Shown: in pieces, positions 37,986 to 52,214 of the stretch
How positions within the stretch are numbered: position 1 is the stretch's first letter
How the letters are laid out: every line of letters begins with the position of its first letter
DNA from: Sinonovacula constricta
Taxonomy: Eukaryota > Mollusca > Bivalvia > Cardiida > Solecurtidae
Direction: 5' to 3'
NCBI GenBank assembly: GCA_007844125.1
Contig: CM017561.1
Location: 32,946,700 to 33,010,699 of the forward strand
Length of the DNA stretch: 64,000 nucleotides
Notes under the pieces: generated by a model
Databases searched by the model: none
The model's input: only the letters and a program-made list of their open reading frames with translations
What the model was told of the DNA's origin: nothing
Position numbers and translations under genes: made by a program

Positions 37986-40900
37986 ATGCTATACCTAGAA
38001 GACTACCTTGAGAGTAAGTATATACCTACATTTTTGTTTAGTTTGTTTATATTGTTACAGAATATTGAATATTGATTCTAGTTTTATTGTTGTCTTCCAT
38101 TTTTAAAAATTTCAGTGATCGAGTATCTTCCCATGGAAATGAGGGAAAGGCTTACAGAAATGAGAGAAAGGGATCTTCAGGTTCAAAGTAAGTAACGTTA
38201 AACTTTAATTTAAAAGCTTGTTACTTTTAAAAAGAAAACGCTAAATAAACAATTGTTTTGTTATCTCCCTTGAAGTGTATTTAATCTGACACAGATTGTC
38301 TCCCTTGAACATACCCAGAGTAATCCAACATCAATTAATATAAATTATTTTTAGTTTAATGAAAGTTTTTACTCGACACTTAATGCATTACCTGGAATAT
38401 AATAATGTGCTGCACTAGGAATGGTACCCTTGTTTAAGTGGTAATGTATACTTCTGAAGTCTTGTAGGACTTGCAACAACTATACACCAAGGATGGGGTT
38501 TGAGCCCATAACCTGCCCAAGCATCAGATGCTGTACCATCTGAACTACCTGGGCAGACAGTTCTGGGGAGTCTATATTTATTACATTTTTTTTATGTTTA
38601 GCTTGACATTTTGAAGATATCAGTGAAACTATACATCATGACAATCTCTTTGAGTAGCTTTAGCTGCTAGTGACTATTTCTAAAACAGCCCATCAAAGTT
38701 AGTAACATCAAACTTGGACAACTTGTTCACTCTCAAAAAAGAAACCTATTTAAATAGGACAGGTAACTCTAGAATGAACTATTCACAGTTATGCCCCTTT
38801 CTCAACTTAGAATTTTCTGTGTCCATTAATTTTTGTTTTAAAGTGAGTAATGACAAACATTATACTACCAGCACTGTGAAAAGTGGTGTGTGCTGACCAC
38901 AGACTGCTCTTGTTATGGACTACTTCATTCAAGTCAAAACTATTAAAGGTTCATTAAGATACCATTGTAAAATGGCTAAAATATTATTTTACATTTACAA
39001 TAAAAAAAACACACACAAACTGTGCTCCTACTATGAAAGGATAATCATCTCATTCAGGTTTTCGTAAACTCATGTCTTAGTGCCTTTAGATAGGTTTCTG
39101 ATTGACAGTTTCATTCATATTTAGTTACTAATGTAGTGCTTAATTTTTTTACACTTGCATTGTTCTTTTCCAGATGAACTTGACAATCTGGATGAGAGAG
39201 TAACCATGTTTTTTAAAAAGTGTGACCAGCCCAATGTCAAGTCTGACTGGAAAGATGAGCAATTTGGTAAAATCAAAAAGGTACACAAATGCTGAAGTAA
39301 CATACACTCACCCTGACGAAAGCTTAAACATCATTTTTGGAAGGGATGTACAAAAAATACCCTATGATTTATCATAGATGGACAAACACTTTGTCATCAC
39401 TTTTCGAAAAATGAGCTTTTAACAATCCTGAAGAGAATGGCAGGTAAATTTGGTAAAACTGAGGGGGGAGTATTGGTCTGCCTTGGAAAATACTTGGATG
39501 TTTGTTGACCTGTAAGAAAAAGGAGAGGTAAGCTTTTGTCCGGATACCCAAATAACATGATGAACAGATATTCTTATCATTGTAATCAAGAGAATTTTAT
39601 GCAGAGAGTTAAAGTTCAGATTCATAGTAAGTCTCCAGTGTGTTCTCTTTCCCTAACTTTATAGCTAGGTATTGCAATAAGGACCATAAATGTGTGTAAG
39701 ATGTTTAGAAACAAACTTCTATTTGATCAGCTAGGGAGAGCATGGGAGCCTTTTTCCATTCTGTTTTATCATTGCTGAAATAGAAGTCGTTTAGCTGTAT
39801 GTTGCCATAAAGACCATAATTGTGTCTGTGACATATATTGAAACAGCAGAACAAAATGACAAAGTCACAAAGTTGATATTTTTAATAACTTTCTTACCGA
39901 TATATATGCATACAAACCTTCCTTTTTAGAGAGTTGATGCCTGTTAAAACTGTTTCTTTATAACAAAGAATACTTGTTTTGTATATACAGTCAACTCTCG
40001 TTATCTCAAATTTCAAGGGACCGTAGAAAATAGTTTGAGATATCCGAAGTTTGAGTTATCCGAATTTAAGGATAGTTTGTGTAAATCTTAAAAATCTTAC
40101 CTGCTACACGATGACTGGTAATGACTGAAATTCCTTGTTATATCTGCCACTGTAAACTAAGTTTCTGCAAGTTTGTGTGGTTTTGCATGTTTAAAGTGTT
40201 ATTAGATTTTTTACAATGTAATTTAATATTAAGACCGGGTCCTTCATCAGATTGCTCGACCCTTTCTCGTGTCTGGTCTGTTGCCGTAACCAATCTTATT
40301 TTTTTTATTCAATAATCAGTATGTGTATTGTGGGTAGGTAGTGGAAGAATGATAAAATCACTAACGCGACATCTCATCTTATTTACAAGTTTAGAAGGCC
40401 GTGTCAACAAGTTCTCAAAAACTGTTACAACAACAAGTACAAACTGAAACACTTTAATCAGCGTTAATTGATTAACGAAATTGTTGTTCATTAAATCAGC
40501 TAATTAAATAAAAATCGATTAACCTCTTCTCTAAATTATGTGACATCCTGATTGCCGATAATTGGCGATAAAACTCGCGCCCAAATCTTCGCGAGTTTCA
40601 CGGAAGGTGTGAAAATCACTATTGTTGCCGTTTTGCATCTTATAGCAATTTGAAGTTTGAGATAGACCAACTGATTTCAACAGTTTTATACGTGTGGGGA
40701 CAAAGAATTTAGTTTGATATATCCGATAATTTGACACATCCGAATTTGAGTTAAGCGGAGTCGAACTATATAGAAACTATAGGGAAAAAACGGGACCGTA
40801 GAAAACAGTTTGGCATAACCGGAAATTTGAGATAACCAATTTTGAGATAACGAGAATTGACTGTACATTAATTTTGATAATTTTTCAGGACTACTACAAG

Positions 40901-43900
40901 ACCTTAGAAAATGCAGATGAAAAAGTACAGCTTGCTAATCATATATATGATTTGGTAAGTTCAAATTGCACAACTATTACTTATAGCTGTTCCAGGGCAG
41001 ACAAATCAAAGCACTGTAATGATCCAAACCTTTAACAAAACCTTTAAATAGTTCTGCACATAAAATGTATAAATAAAACATTTTCACTTCTCCCTTATAA
41101 CACCCTGACTCACATTTGAAACAACTCCTGTTCCACAGCACAAGCAGGCGACTGTGGTAGGCCACATCACTAAATGTTACAGGTGATTTAAAAGTGAACT
41201 GTTACTGGGATTCAAACCACAGATGTCTGCAATGCTAACAAGGTAGTCTACAAACTGAATTTGAAGACAATGGTGATAAAGTACCAGTTAATATTTACAA
41301 CTGCTTGAATACTAATGAAAGCTTGATTAATGACCATAAATTCATATTTGACTATTTAGTCAGTTTCTTTTATTATTTGTTACAGGTAGACCGACATTTA
41401 CGAAAACTAGATCAAGAGTTATCAAAGTTTAAAATGGAATTGGAAGCAGACAATGCGGGTATTACAGAAGTACTTGAGAAAAGTAAGTTTTTATGTAATA
41501 CATGATTGTATGAGTAATTGACTCCAAATATTTTACAATTAATGCTAAGCGTTCCATGGCGGATATTATGTTTCCAGTTCACAGGATAATTTTCATATTG
41601 AAACCAGCAATGTATACTGTGTCCTTATGACAATGTGTAAATATTATAGGTAAGATAGGAACCATAGCCATAGAGCATGATTTTGAGTTGCTGGACATTA
41701 CGTAAGTTTTTACTTATGACATCACATGTGTTGAAAGCAATCTGTTTCCAATAACCTCAGTTTATCTGATCTTCTCTTTCTACAGGATCGTTAGAAATGG
41801 ATAAACCAGTCAATATAACACACAGGGCAGAAAGTAAGTTTCAGTTAACTCATTTGTCTCACAACATTAAAATTTGTAAGAGGATTGTTTATACCGTATT
41901 CACTCAGGTAATAGTCGCACCCGTGTGATGGCCGCACCCCCAAAATGACCGCAAAATTTGAAGAAAAAATCCTAATTCAATGTAAAGGCCGCACAATTTA
42001 TACAGTGGAGCTCCGCTATATCTTCAATACCGATAAATATATCGATAAAGACCATGACAGTTGTTCAGTACTGTACTGAGAATCGTTGAAAAAAAAAATG
42101 ATTATGAGAGATACGCTATGTTTGACAATTTGAGAGGATTACACCAAGCTGTAATTTACTTGGCGTTTCTGTGTAGACTTGCCTCATTACATAGGTCAAG
42201 TGACTGACTCTGAGATAAGCTGTTGTCAAGGTGATATTGATCAGAGCAGTTTGACAGTGAGGGTGTGAACGTTGTGTTTTTATAAGCAGCTGCCGATTAC
42301 ATTTGTCCATGAAATTATTGATTGGCGGCATGTAAAAAGCTGGGTGAAATTGTTTGATGATGCAAATATTCAGAAATATGATACAAGAGATAAAACTAGG
42401 AAGTACCCGGTAATTTATAAATTATGGAATATGGAATATGTTCACGTTGGTTATTGTTCTAATATTATAATGCATTTTTTAACAAAATGTTTGAACTAAA
42501 TTAGATCGCTACCGGAAAAGCAAAGGACGGCGCTATCTCGTTCATATCGTCCGTCAACCTCCTATTTAGAGAGCTCATCTAGTTATATCACGAAGTAAAC
42601 GCATGGCGTCCCAAAAATCGGCAGAATCGTTCAAGAAAAAATGTTCAAGAAAAAATGTCCCAAGGCCTTACACCTATAGAATGGCCGCACCCCCAACTCT
42701 TTAACGATAAATCGGGTAAAAAAGTGCGGCGATTACACGAGTGAATACGGTACTTAATTTACTGCATCTTGGCTGATAGCTGCTTGGAATATAACAAACA
42801 AAAAACTCCATGCATACATAGTGAAGACTTCATTTTTTATTTATCAAAAAAGTGTCAGTACAATTGCTAGGTCTGCTGCTTTATTTATTCTAGTTAGATT
42901 ATGTAATTACCTTTAAATAAAGTTCATTTTAATTTAATATTTAATATTTTCCTCAAATTTCCTTATTATTTATGAACTTAAATAAAATTGAAGCATCTTT
43001 TTTTTAATTCATTTTTGTTTTGTTTCTGAGATACATCGCTGCGACCAGTTATGCTCATTATAGCAATGTCCAGCTGTTTTAGTGGAGTAAGACCCCAAAC
43101 AAATGTCTGGGTAGAACCAGTGGCGCAGCGCTGGTCAGCTGAAAGACCTTCCCACATTAAGTCCTTTGCTCCAAACGGGGCTCGAACCCACACGGTGGGA
43201 GGCTAAGCAGTTAGATCAGCCACAGGCGCCTCTGTGTATTTGATTCTTTATACTCTCTGATGGTTACCTATTTCTAGAGACAAGCTGCACATAAAATATG
43301 CAGGAGTACCCTTAACCTGCACACAATGATCTGGCTTAGGCAAGTAGTGTAGATCCAGATCAGCCAATTCTTGTTGAAACTGTTGAATCCAGAATCACCC
43401 AGATCTACAATAGTTGCTGCTTAATCTCTATTAACACTTCCGCCTATGTATGCATGAAGTTATTATCAAATAATTTATTATGGGTTATTACACAAATGTA
43501 GCAAGGGTTTATATTCAAAAGGAACTATGTCTGTACATGCCAGTGTAGATGACCATTTTTTCTTTTTTCTCACAGAGCGACGGTTACCCTCAACCTCCCT
43601 ACCCAGTCAGACAGAGAAGCGCTTGACCACAGAGAAAGTGTTGTCCACTCTGGCAAATGAAATAGCTAGAGATTCTATTGGGAATGTCCGCAAGACCCAG
43701 TCTGCCTCAAGTTCGCCCAATATCTCCATGTTCAACTCAGTACCCTCATCATCTACAACACTCACATATAAATTGGGTAAACTGACTTTAGTTATGTAAC
43801 TAACATGTTAGTTGTATTTAGATACATAAAATCCCAGTAGCAGTCTTTTGGCACTGTACTTCATATATACATGTTAACTCTAGTAAATTAAGAAAATATA

Positions 43901-46900
43901 TTTGAAAGATGAGAGAATAAAATCAATTTCTTGTAAACATTCACAATTGTCACTTAACTCACAGGGGCCAATCATTTTTTTAATGCATTTTTCCCACTGC
44001 CAGTAGTTTTTGATGTGTTTGTAATTCAACCCAGGTTATTGTTTAGTGTTCTTATCAAAATATATTTTGGGTTAACATGTGCTGTATTACAAAATGCTTA
44101 TAACTTTTGTTAAATATTTGTAAGTGTATATCAATAAGAAAATTACAAAATTAAGGAATGATCAATTTGTTAGAATAGGTGGGCTGTTGAGATGACAAAT
44201 CTGTGAGTCTGTCTACTTTCAGGTCATGTAGGGGCGGGTAGTAATGCAGCTATTGCTCAGGCAGCATCCCAGGCTATCGCAGCAACACAGCAAGTGGTGA
44301 GTGATGGTAAATTAGTGATCAATTAGTTTTTCATGCAGTGGGCGTGTCTGTTATGGAAAAAGTTAAAAAGAGACTGGTCCAACCCATGATGACTTCTTTT
44401 TCCCCAGAAAAGGGTAGTCCAGAGCTTTTCAATCACCATTACATGTCACTATATTTTAACTGTTTGGAATTTAGCAAGTTCATGGCATGCTAACACATTG
44501 AAGACAGTACTCCGCTTCAATGATTAAGTAGCTGAAATCTAGTTCTAATTTCGAGACAGGTCGAACTTAAGTAAAGTGTTTCTGTATAACCGCAAAATTA
44601 TTGCAGGGATATTAAAAACCAACAATCCTTACATCATTTCTCTGACCCTATCCATGTAGATGCAGTGTCAGGGCCGACGGACACCTAGCATGAAGATGAG
44701 CTATAACGTGCTGACAAAGGGTGGTGGTTCAGAACTTCCAAAGGACTTTATTAAGCAGGAGTTCACCTACACCTCCCAGCCCTCCACACCCAATGTAGGC
44801 ACCTCAGCAGAGATAGGCTTCCGCTCACAGAGGCAGAAAAAGTAAGTCCAACTCTTACTCAGGATGAAAACATCTGCCTTATCCCTTACCTTGCTGCATC
44901 TGTTGAATCTTAGCAGGCTAAGGGTTAATGTTGTAATGTACAAATTTGTACACATTGCAAACAAACATTTAGATTATAAGCTACTCACTTGATCCAATTT
45001 TATTTTTTTTGCAATCTATTGTAAATGTTCGATAGTTGTTTGTTTTGGCTCTAACACAATCATTAATATTCTAGCAATATTTACAAAACATCATATAACA
45101 TGAACATGTTGCACCAGTCGGAAAGATTTCCACATTTTCAATTGTAAGCCGTTTCCAATAAATTTCCCTGGGACTGCTCCTGGCTAGAGTTGCTGATTTG
45201 TAAATCCTCGACCCCTCACTGCGTTAGTATGAGTCCTGGTCGTGGCGAGAACTTTTTATGTCATGATGTGGGAAGGTTTTCCAGCTAAATTGCAGTGGTC
45301 TTCCTCCACCAATAATTAGCTGGATGTCGCCAGTGTGATCATAATTGGGTCAGTGCGATGTAACAAAAAACAAAAATTTCACATAATCCTAAGGATAAGG
45401 TATCCAGTGGTGTTAAATCCTCGACTTGTATGTAGCTCTTTGCTTAATCCTAATGTTAGCAAAATAATTTAATCTTATATTATTGTTTAAATACATGGAT
45501 TTTGTAGTTAAATGTGTACACGGTTACTCTTTGTTATTGAGAAGACATCCATTTTGTTTTGTGGAATCATGATATGCTGTTGCATGGAAGTGCCACATTT
45601 GGCTATGTTTAGAAGTAATTGAGATTTTTAACTCTAGAAAATGTTCATGTAAGGTGAAGCATTTAACCCATAAATTTATCAGTGGAATGGAACCCAAATA
45701 CCACAGTGTAGGATGTGAGATTCCCACTGTCCACACTGTTGCCAGCTAGTTTGGTATAAATGGACAGAGGCTATGTCATTTATGTATGCCTACACAATAA
45801 ATTAGGGACCATAATTATAATTTTTTAGGTGTGTTCACAAGAACCTGTTAGATAAAAAAGATTATTTTCAAATATATACAAAGTACCATTAATTTTCATT
45901 AGAAACCATTGTACACTTGTTTATAATTTAAACGCAGATCTTTTCTTTATTTACTTCAGCATTTTAATAACAGTAATTTGTTTTATATGCATTAATTCTA
46001 TTATCTTGCATTTGTTGCCTTAAGTAGTTATTATTTAGGGAATATTCAACAGTTGTGTTTTGGATACATATTTTTATTTATCTGCTTCATGCTGAAAACT
46101 TGTTGTTAGATTTACATATAGGATCTGTCATTATTTATTAAATTAAACAAGAGGTTTAATTTTACCCTGGCTTGTGTTACGTAACTAGAATACCCTTAAA
46201 CAATTAAATTAGCCCTATTTCATAATTAACACCTATTTAATTGGAGACCATCTAAACCACATTTTATCTGCCACTGTAGTTACTAAACCTCCTACTGCTG
46301 CTACTATTACTACTACTACCACCTCATCTGCTAATGCTACCTCTGCTATTAGCTGATGCCTTTACTACCCAATGCTGTATATATATGACCTAGAGGCCCA
46401 GTCTCGCATCAATATATTTATTGTAGCTGTTAACACTTGTATAGAACCATTGGAAACCACATAAGGGCTACCAACCGCACATATAGTTAACAAAACATGA
46501 TATTTGCTAGAGTTTACAGCAAATAATGCAGTTCACGATCAGACATCTATGTGGCATATCTTGTAGATCTTCATTATTTGCCTATGCCTGATACATTGGT
46601 CCTAAGCAAGCAAGCTAGGAGAGAAGTTGACACCAATTTACACAGACACAGTTTTCATTGTAACTCGTAGCTTGCTAAGACAAACACCATTGGTCTAGTC
46701 TTCATGTCTACAAGTATGTTTTGGTTAGCACGTTAAGAGCATGTATTCAAGGTCTGCCAGCTCCTTAGTGTACTTATTATTGTTGGATTATAGTCCAGAT
46801 ATATTTTTTTCTTTAATATTTGGTTTGTTAGTATCTGTTCATTCTATTTTTTCATTTTGTATTAACACATAAATGTTTTTTGAGAACATTTATTAGTTTA

Positions 46901-47970
46901 TATTTATTTGGAGGAAATCACATCTGTAAAGTCATAGCTTTTGTGACATGTCATAAAATTCTTTTTTTTTTAATGATTGAAAATAAAAACATTTTGTTTA
47001 AATATAACCACTATTTCAGGCAAACATCAAAGGCAGCAGCATTCTTACAAGCCCAACAGCAGCATCAGCAGCAGCAGCAAGCACAGCAACAAAAGCAGCA
47101 AGCTATAACAGCTCTCACCCAACAGATCACTGCTGTTGATAACACAGCCTCTAATGACTCCAGTAATGAATTACAGATCGTTAATGAGAATGGAGAGCCT
47201 GTTAATTGGCAAGATGATCCCAATGAACCAAGATACTGCCTATGTAATCAAGTCTCATATGGTGATATGGTTGGATGTGATAATGATGACGTAAGTTAGC
47301 TTTATTTGAAAGATATTTTTACTGGTGTTAAGAATGCATGTTTCAGAAATTACTTCAAGCTTTTCTGCCATAATCTGAGCCAGCAAGTTAAGTAAAACAT
47401 ACCTATTTTGTAGTGATAGTGTTGTAAATGCCCTGTTTTTTTAAATTTGATTAATTGAGAGGAGACGAAATGCAGTTTAAGCTCCCCTGTTCTATCAATA
47501 AGTAGAGCTATTATACTCAACTGGGCCTTGAGGTAATGCCTAAGGTCAAGTTCTGTGTGAAAGTACTGCCAATCTTGCATCATACGATCAAGCCTTTGAA
47601 TAGTTGAGCATACTGTCCCTAGACAGCTCTAAATAGAAAATAAATTTTATAATTATTCTACATGTAAATTTATTTAAAAGGTTCTTGCATTCATTCTTTA
47701 TCTTTTAGATAAATTTTAAATAGCATTTAATTAAAATTTCATACTGACCAATACCATACCTTATATGGTTATCACATTGTTGCTATCATAATGTTCATAG
47801 AATTCACTCATGTGATTTAACATTTATTGTCATATTATATCATCTTTGTCTATTTCCAGTGTCCTATAGAATGGTTTCATTATGGATGTGTAGGATTAAG
47901 CTCCGCACCTAAGGGGAAGTGGTACTGCCCCCAATGTACAGCCGCCATGAAACGTAGAGGCCGCAGATAG
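37986..47970 (+). CDS. ING3: Inhibitor of growth protein 3 (ING3), complete
   Basis: Histone-mark reader of the NuA4/TIP60 acetyltransferase complex. Eleven exons: 37986-38013, 38116-38187, 39174-39280, 40889-40954, 41386-41482, 41786-41833, 43576-43776, 44223-44296, 44660-44841, 47020-47290, 47860-47970. They total 418 residues, the same as human ING3. The N-terminal ING domain begins [18 protein letters not shown] and includes [20 protein letters not shown]. The middle is low-complexity, with a Gln-rich run near 305-325. The PHD finger (~364-409) has [18 protein letters not shown] and CPQC, giving C4HC3 and the aromatic residues that bind H3K4me3. The basic tail is KRRGRR. A transposon ends 25 bp before exon 4 and another fills much of the intron after exon 6. 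AATAAA candidates lie at 48306, 48620 and 48918. Confidence 0.96.
38440..38562 (-). mobile_element. tRNA-like SINE fragment (family D)
   Basis: On the minus strand: CTGCCCAGGTAGTTCAGATG (A-box-like), GATGCTTGGGCAGGTTATGG, then GGCTCAAACCCCATCC (B-box-like). It lies in ING3 intron 2. Confidence 0.6.
39988..40863. mobile_element. TA-flanked TIR DNA element (pogo/Tigger-like), non-autonomous
   Basis: CAGTCAACTCTCGTTATCTC at the left and its inverted copy GAGATAACGAGAATTGACTG at the right match 19 of 20, with TA on both sides. Subterminal repeats (GGGACCGTAGAAAA, GAGATATCCGA) recur. At 876 bp it has no transposase frame. Its right end is 25 bp from ING3 exon 4. Confidence 0.85.
41894..42750. mobile_element. 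TA-flanked TIR DNA element, non-autonomous
   Basis: Left end CCGTATTCACTCAGGTAATA and the reverse complement of the right end CCGTATTCACTCGTGTAATC, flanked by TA. Subterminal GGCCGCACCCCCAA motifs occur at both ends. A 75-codon frame (42272-42499) in the middle is unrecognised and may be a transposase remnant. It lies in ING3 intron 6. Confidence 0.8.
43018..43234 (-). mobile_element. tRNA-derived SINE (related to family B)
   Basis: The minus-strand head is GGCGCCTGTGGCTGATCTAA with GTGGGTTCGAGCCCC (B box). The tail AGCTGGACATTGCTATAATG then GCAGCGATGTATC resembles the family B tail. It lies in ING3 intron 6. Confidence 0.7.
45170..45372 (+). mobile_element. tRNA-derived SINE (family B), copy 2
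   Basis: Tail CCAATAATTAGCTGGATGTC, then GATCATAATTGGGTCAGTGC and GATGTAACAAAAAA, matching 16982-17182. The rest of ING3 intron 9 (44842-47019) shows no other recognised feature. Confidence 0.7.
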
Positions 47971-50900
47971 CATCTGGTTCTGTGAACTTTTGGTAACGAC
48001 AGTTCCGATGTTCATGGCAGGCTTCCAAACCTGTCGTGTGCATGCACAGTACAGGGTCCTGACAGTTACCTCACTTTAAGTTGTGCTATAATCAAAGTGT
48101 ATTTGACAGAAGTGAACTTTGTCTAGGGTCGTCCTCAGTAGCTGAAAGTCCCAAAATGACCATTATTTGCTTCCATACGGAAACATGCAATGTTTCAGAT
48201 CATGTTTAAGAGTATATCTGCAGTTTTAAACTCAAATTACATGCTACTCAAACAACATGTTTTCAAATGTTGCTCTTTTTTTTTTTACTGAAAGCTTTTT
48301 TAAAAAATAAAATTCCTTTTAAAATGCCTTTTTAGTATGGCCATTTTTCTTTTGGTCGAAAATTCAGTTTGGACAAGATTGATGAGTTTATATCTAAGAA
48401 AAGCATCAATAGTCTAAAGCAAAATGATGTTTTCCGCACCAGTATAATTTAAGACCCTGACAATTTGTTGTTAACAGTTGTTTTTCATCCTGAGTTTTAC
48501 CTTTTACTAATAGGGTTGATGTAATAGCAGTTGACCATGGAAACTGAGAAGTGCTGTGCAATATTTGGTACAGAGATATAATTGCATCTTTTTAAATTAT
48601 TTAAAATTAAAATATCCTGAATAAATTACAAAAAAAAAATTAAGAACGTGTTGTAACTGGTAACTTTTCACTGATCTGCAGGAGTTGTGCAAATTTAAAT
48701 GCCATTCTGAACTGAAATGATATGCTACACTGATTTGAACTCTTATTCAAAGAAAGTCACACTACTTTTATATATTTTTTCATTAAAACTAATTATTTAT
48801 GATCACATAATTATAATATTAAAAGACACGTGTGTCTGATTATCATTTCTTTATTATACAGCCATTTTTGTATAATATTGCTGGAAAGAACAAATAGAGG
48901 ATACAAAGTTTATGCATAATAAAAGTAAGAAGTTTGTTTCTCTTTTTTCTATTTACCCAATCTGTATCTTCTTCCAATCGCTACAGCCATAATTCAAACC
49001 GTAATTAGTTTACTGGTAGTTTTTGTAAATGAATAATCAATTGAATGAAAGCATACAAATTAATAGGCAAAATATGAAACTCTTTATTAAACTTAAGCTA
49101 CACATAAAATACAGTCACTGTTAAGATGCTGTTACATGTATTGATGCCCAGACAAATGATGAACCAGATCTGCTGGAAGCTGTCTGATCTGGATCATTTT
49201 TAATTGCCAAAACATGGCAATATGTATTAATTGCATGTAGATGTTTAAAAACAAACAACTTACATTATATCTTGAGCATTAAAAATGACATTTAAAGAAT
49301 GTTCTTTAAGGTACTTACTAACAATTTAACTTAAGACTAGACCAGTTTTTTATTTGGTGTAGCTGTTTTGGACAATTTATACAAGATTAAAAATGCTAAC
49401 AAATCATACTACCAATTCTCCATATGGCAATGACACAAAGTATACAAGACAACATGAATATTTAAATGTAAACAATGAATATTCAAAATAATGGACCTAA
49501 GCCATGTTATCTTTTTAAATTTAAATCAATTAAAGATAAGCTGAAATACCAAAAAACATTGATAAATAATATTTTTTTAAAGATTATCATTTTTACTTAT
49601 GAAGGTGAATAATTTGTACAAATTACTTCATGTAAAAGTTTTATTGTAAGCCATAAATGTGTTAAATAAAGAACATTATACCTGAAATAGCAAATTGTGC
49701 ACCAAAATTAACAAATATACATGACAGTATCTCAGGTCAACCTTATATAGGTATTCATACATGATTTTTGCTTCATGACTTCAGACCCTTCAAACTGGTT
49801 ATGTTAAACTATGTTACAGTAACCACTGCCATCTCAAATAAAGCAAGTGAAATCATGCATGCACGGCATTAACATTGATGTTGGTAAACATGATCCAAAT
49901 ATTTCAAATGCAAAAATATCAATTCACTTCTTAAAGTTTTAAGACTCCCCTGACCTACCAGTAAATGATAAAATGGGAGTAATGATTTAAACACTTAATG
50001 AATTATGTTTAAATCTCATTAGGTTTGCCAATCCATACTATTTTAATATTCAATGGCAGCTTCAACCCTCTGAAAGGCAAGGGGTCGACCTGATGGGTGG
50101 GAGAAAAACACTCGCTATGAACACATTCTAAGTTGCAGGATGCATCTGCCAAGCACCCGTCAAACTGAATTTTTAAAAACAAAAGTTGAAAAAGTCAACA
50201 CTAAAGCCTGTTATTCAATCACTAGTTTATATAAATGTCTTGTTAAAGTTCATCTCGGTTAAATTCTTTTATTGTTATTCATAATTTGTTGTAGGTAAAT
50301 ACACAACTTGTGCAAATGCCCATTTAATACATATGGTCACAAATGGATAAAATGGTTCACATATATCAATTGCACATACAGTAACAATAAAGAACAACAT
50401 GGATGATAAAAAATTTGGAAATAAACAACAACAAAACAACAACATTGCATAAACCTATCAAGGTTTTAACCATGTAACAGTAGGACATACTTAACTATGG
50501 GAACATAGTGTAGATCTAGATCAGCCTGATCCAGCTGGAAGTTTTCTGAAATGGAGCTACACTATTTGCAGTTCTTTATTTACATGCAGACACACCCACA
50601 GTTTACAAAAGCAGCAGACTATTGGTAAAGCTAAGGTTTATGGGCCCCTATAATGACTATTTAACAGTAAACATAGTTCATATGATGGAAGGTAAAGATT
50701 GGTCTTTTCAGAAACCAAATATGCCAAGTGCTGATCCACAAATGGACCAAAAATGCCTTAAATTTCCTGTAGTGTACCGGTCTGTTATTGGGGCTGTGAC
50801 GTTGCAGACATACGGGAGGTTATACCTTCGTTTGACACATTGTTACCTCTGACACAAAAGAAGCAAGCACATCTTTGCATCTTTTCATTTGAAAAGGTCT

Positions 50901-52214
50901 GCTTTTGTAATGCATTTCCCAATGTAAATAAGCAACTTGGCCATAAAGAGAACCTTCTGGGACATCACATGGCAGAAAAAACTAGGAAAGCATTTCTGGA
51001 AATTTTCAGAAACCTTTAAAGAAGCAGCTAAACAACTCCTTAATACTATGGACATATGGTGCAAAAATTCAAGATTACCATTACTATAATCTGATTTTTA
51101 TTTTTCATGATAGGGGCCCTTTAAGCTAGCCAGCACTCAGCAGTAGTGACCCATGGAATGATGTCATAAGATAATATATTCTAATTAAATGTCTATCTAA
51201 TTTGTCATAATCAATACAATGAATATCATTAATAAAGACAAAATCATTTTAAAGCATTAAACAATTTCATTTAAAGCTAAGGTCTATAAGGTAACTGAGA
51301 AAGACAAAACTTAATTATGTAAAACATATTATCATGTAAGTCTACAACTCATAAATATCACAATTATCTGTCAACCACTTAGATATTAATAAAAGATATT
51401 AATAGCCAGTGCAAGGAAAAGGTATACCAATGAAAAAGGTCTCTGTGTTCAATGTTCGTTGGAGAAACAACAACAACAACAAAAATTCCACAGAAAAGTT
51501 TGAGTTAATAATGATCAATAAAGTAAAAAACAAAAACAACCAGCAATGCCAAGGAAATGCTACATGTATAATAATGTAATATTAAAGGAACAAGAGTCTA
51601 CAAAAGTTATACATAATTAATAGAAAATTCAATTAAACAATAATACTATTTCTAGAATATGCTCATAAACAATCTAAGGCATAAAGAGAAAAAAGAGCTT
51701 GTACATACAAAAAACTGAAGTGATCTCCATGATGTTGATATTATGACATTCAAAAAATAATTAAAGTAACCTTTTACCCTTTACAAACAAGTATCATAAT
51801 ACAAAACAATGAATGCAAAATTTAACTAAAACTCTTTGTAAAATATCCTTAGATGAATTTATTTCTTAATTTATATTTTCATAATTACTTAAAAATTCAC
51901 ACACAAAAGAGCGTTGAGTTTTTTTGTTTTTATGTGCATAGCACATACAAATAATGAAAAAAGAACACAATTTATATAAATCATTAAAATATATACCATG
52001 CTTAAGAGGCATCACATCATAGCTGACAGTTGAATCTATAGTCTGATCAGGATTTTCACTTTATGCTGCTGAGTTTTTGCTTGTGTATGCATGAAATGGT
52101 ATGCCGGTAATGAAATCTTTTGTTTCATTCCTTAATGGAGGCAGTAGGATAAGACTTTGACAAACCAATGTACTCCTTCAAAGAACCTTATATTCAAATA
52201 TTGGGATGTCTACT
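47971..52214. other. Convergent 3' region of ING3 and the ADP-ribosylglycohydrolase gene
   Basis: AT-rich; it contains ING3 3' UTR with AATAAA candidates. TTTATT motifs such as 49084 and 51859 could serve the minus-strand gene, but neither cleavage site can be fixed. One MITE lies inside (50642-51119). Confidence 0.6.
50642..51119. mobile_element. Small TIR element (MITE), TTWA-type flanks
   Basis: GGGCCCCTATAATGA at 50642 and the inverted copy TCATGATAGGGGCCC ending at 51119 match 14 of 15. The flanks are TTTAT (left) and TTTAA (right). At 478 bp the 76-codon frame inside (50622-50852) crosses its left end and is not considered a gene. Confidence 0.65.

Noticed and set aside
50622..50852. 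76-codon frame MVKLRFMGPYNDYL
   Set aside because: It spans the left end of a MITE and shows no recognised domain.
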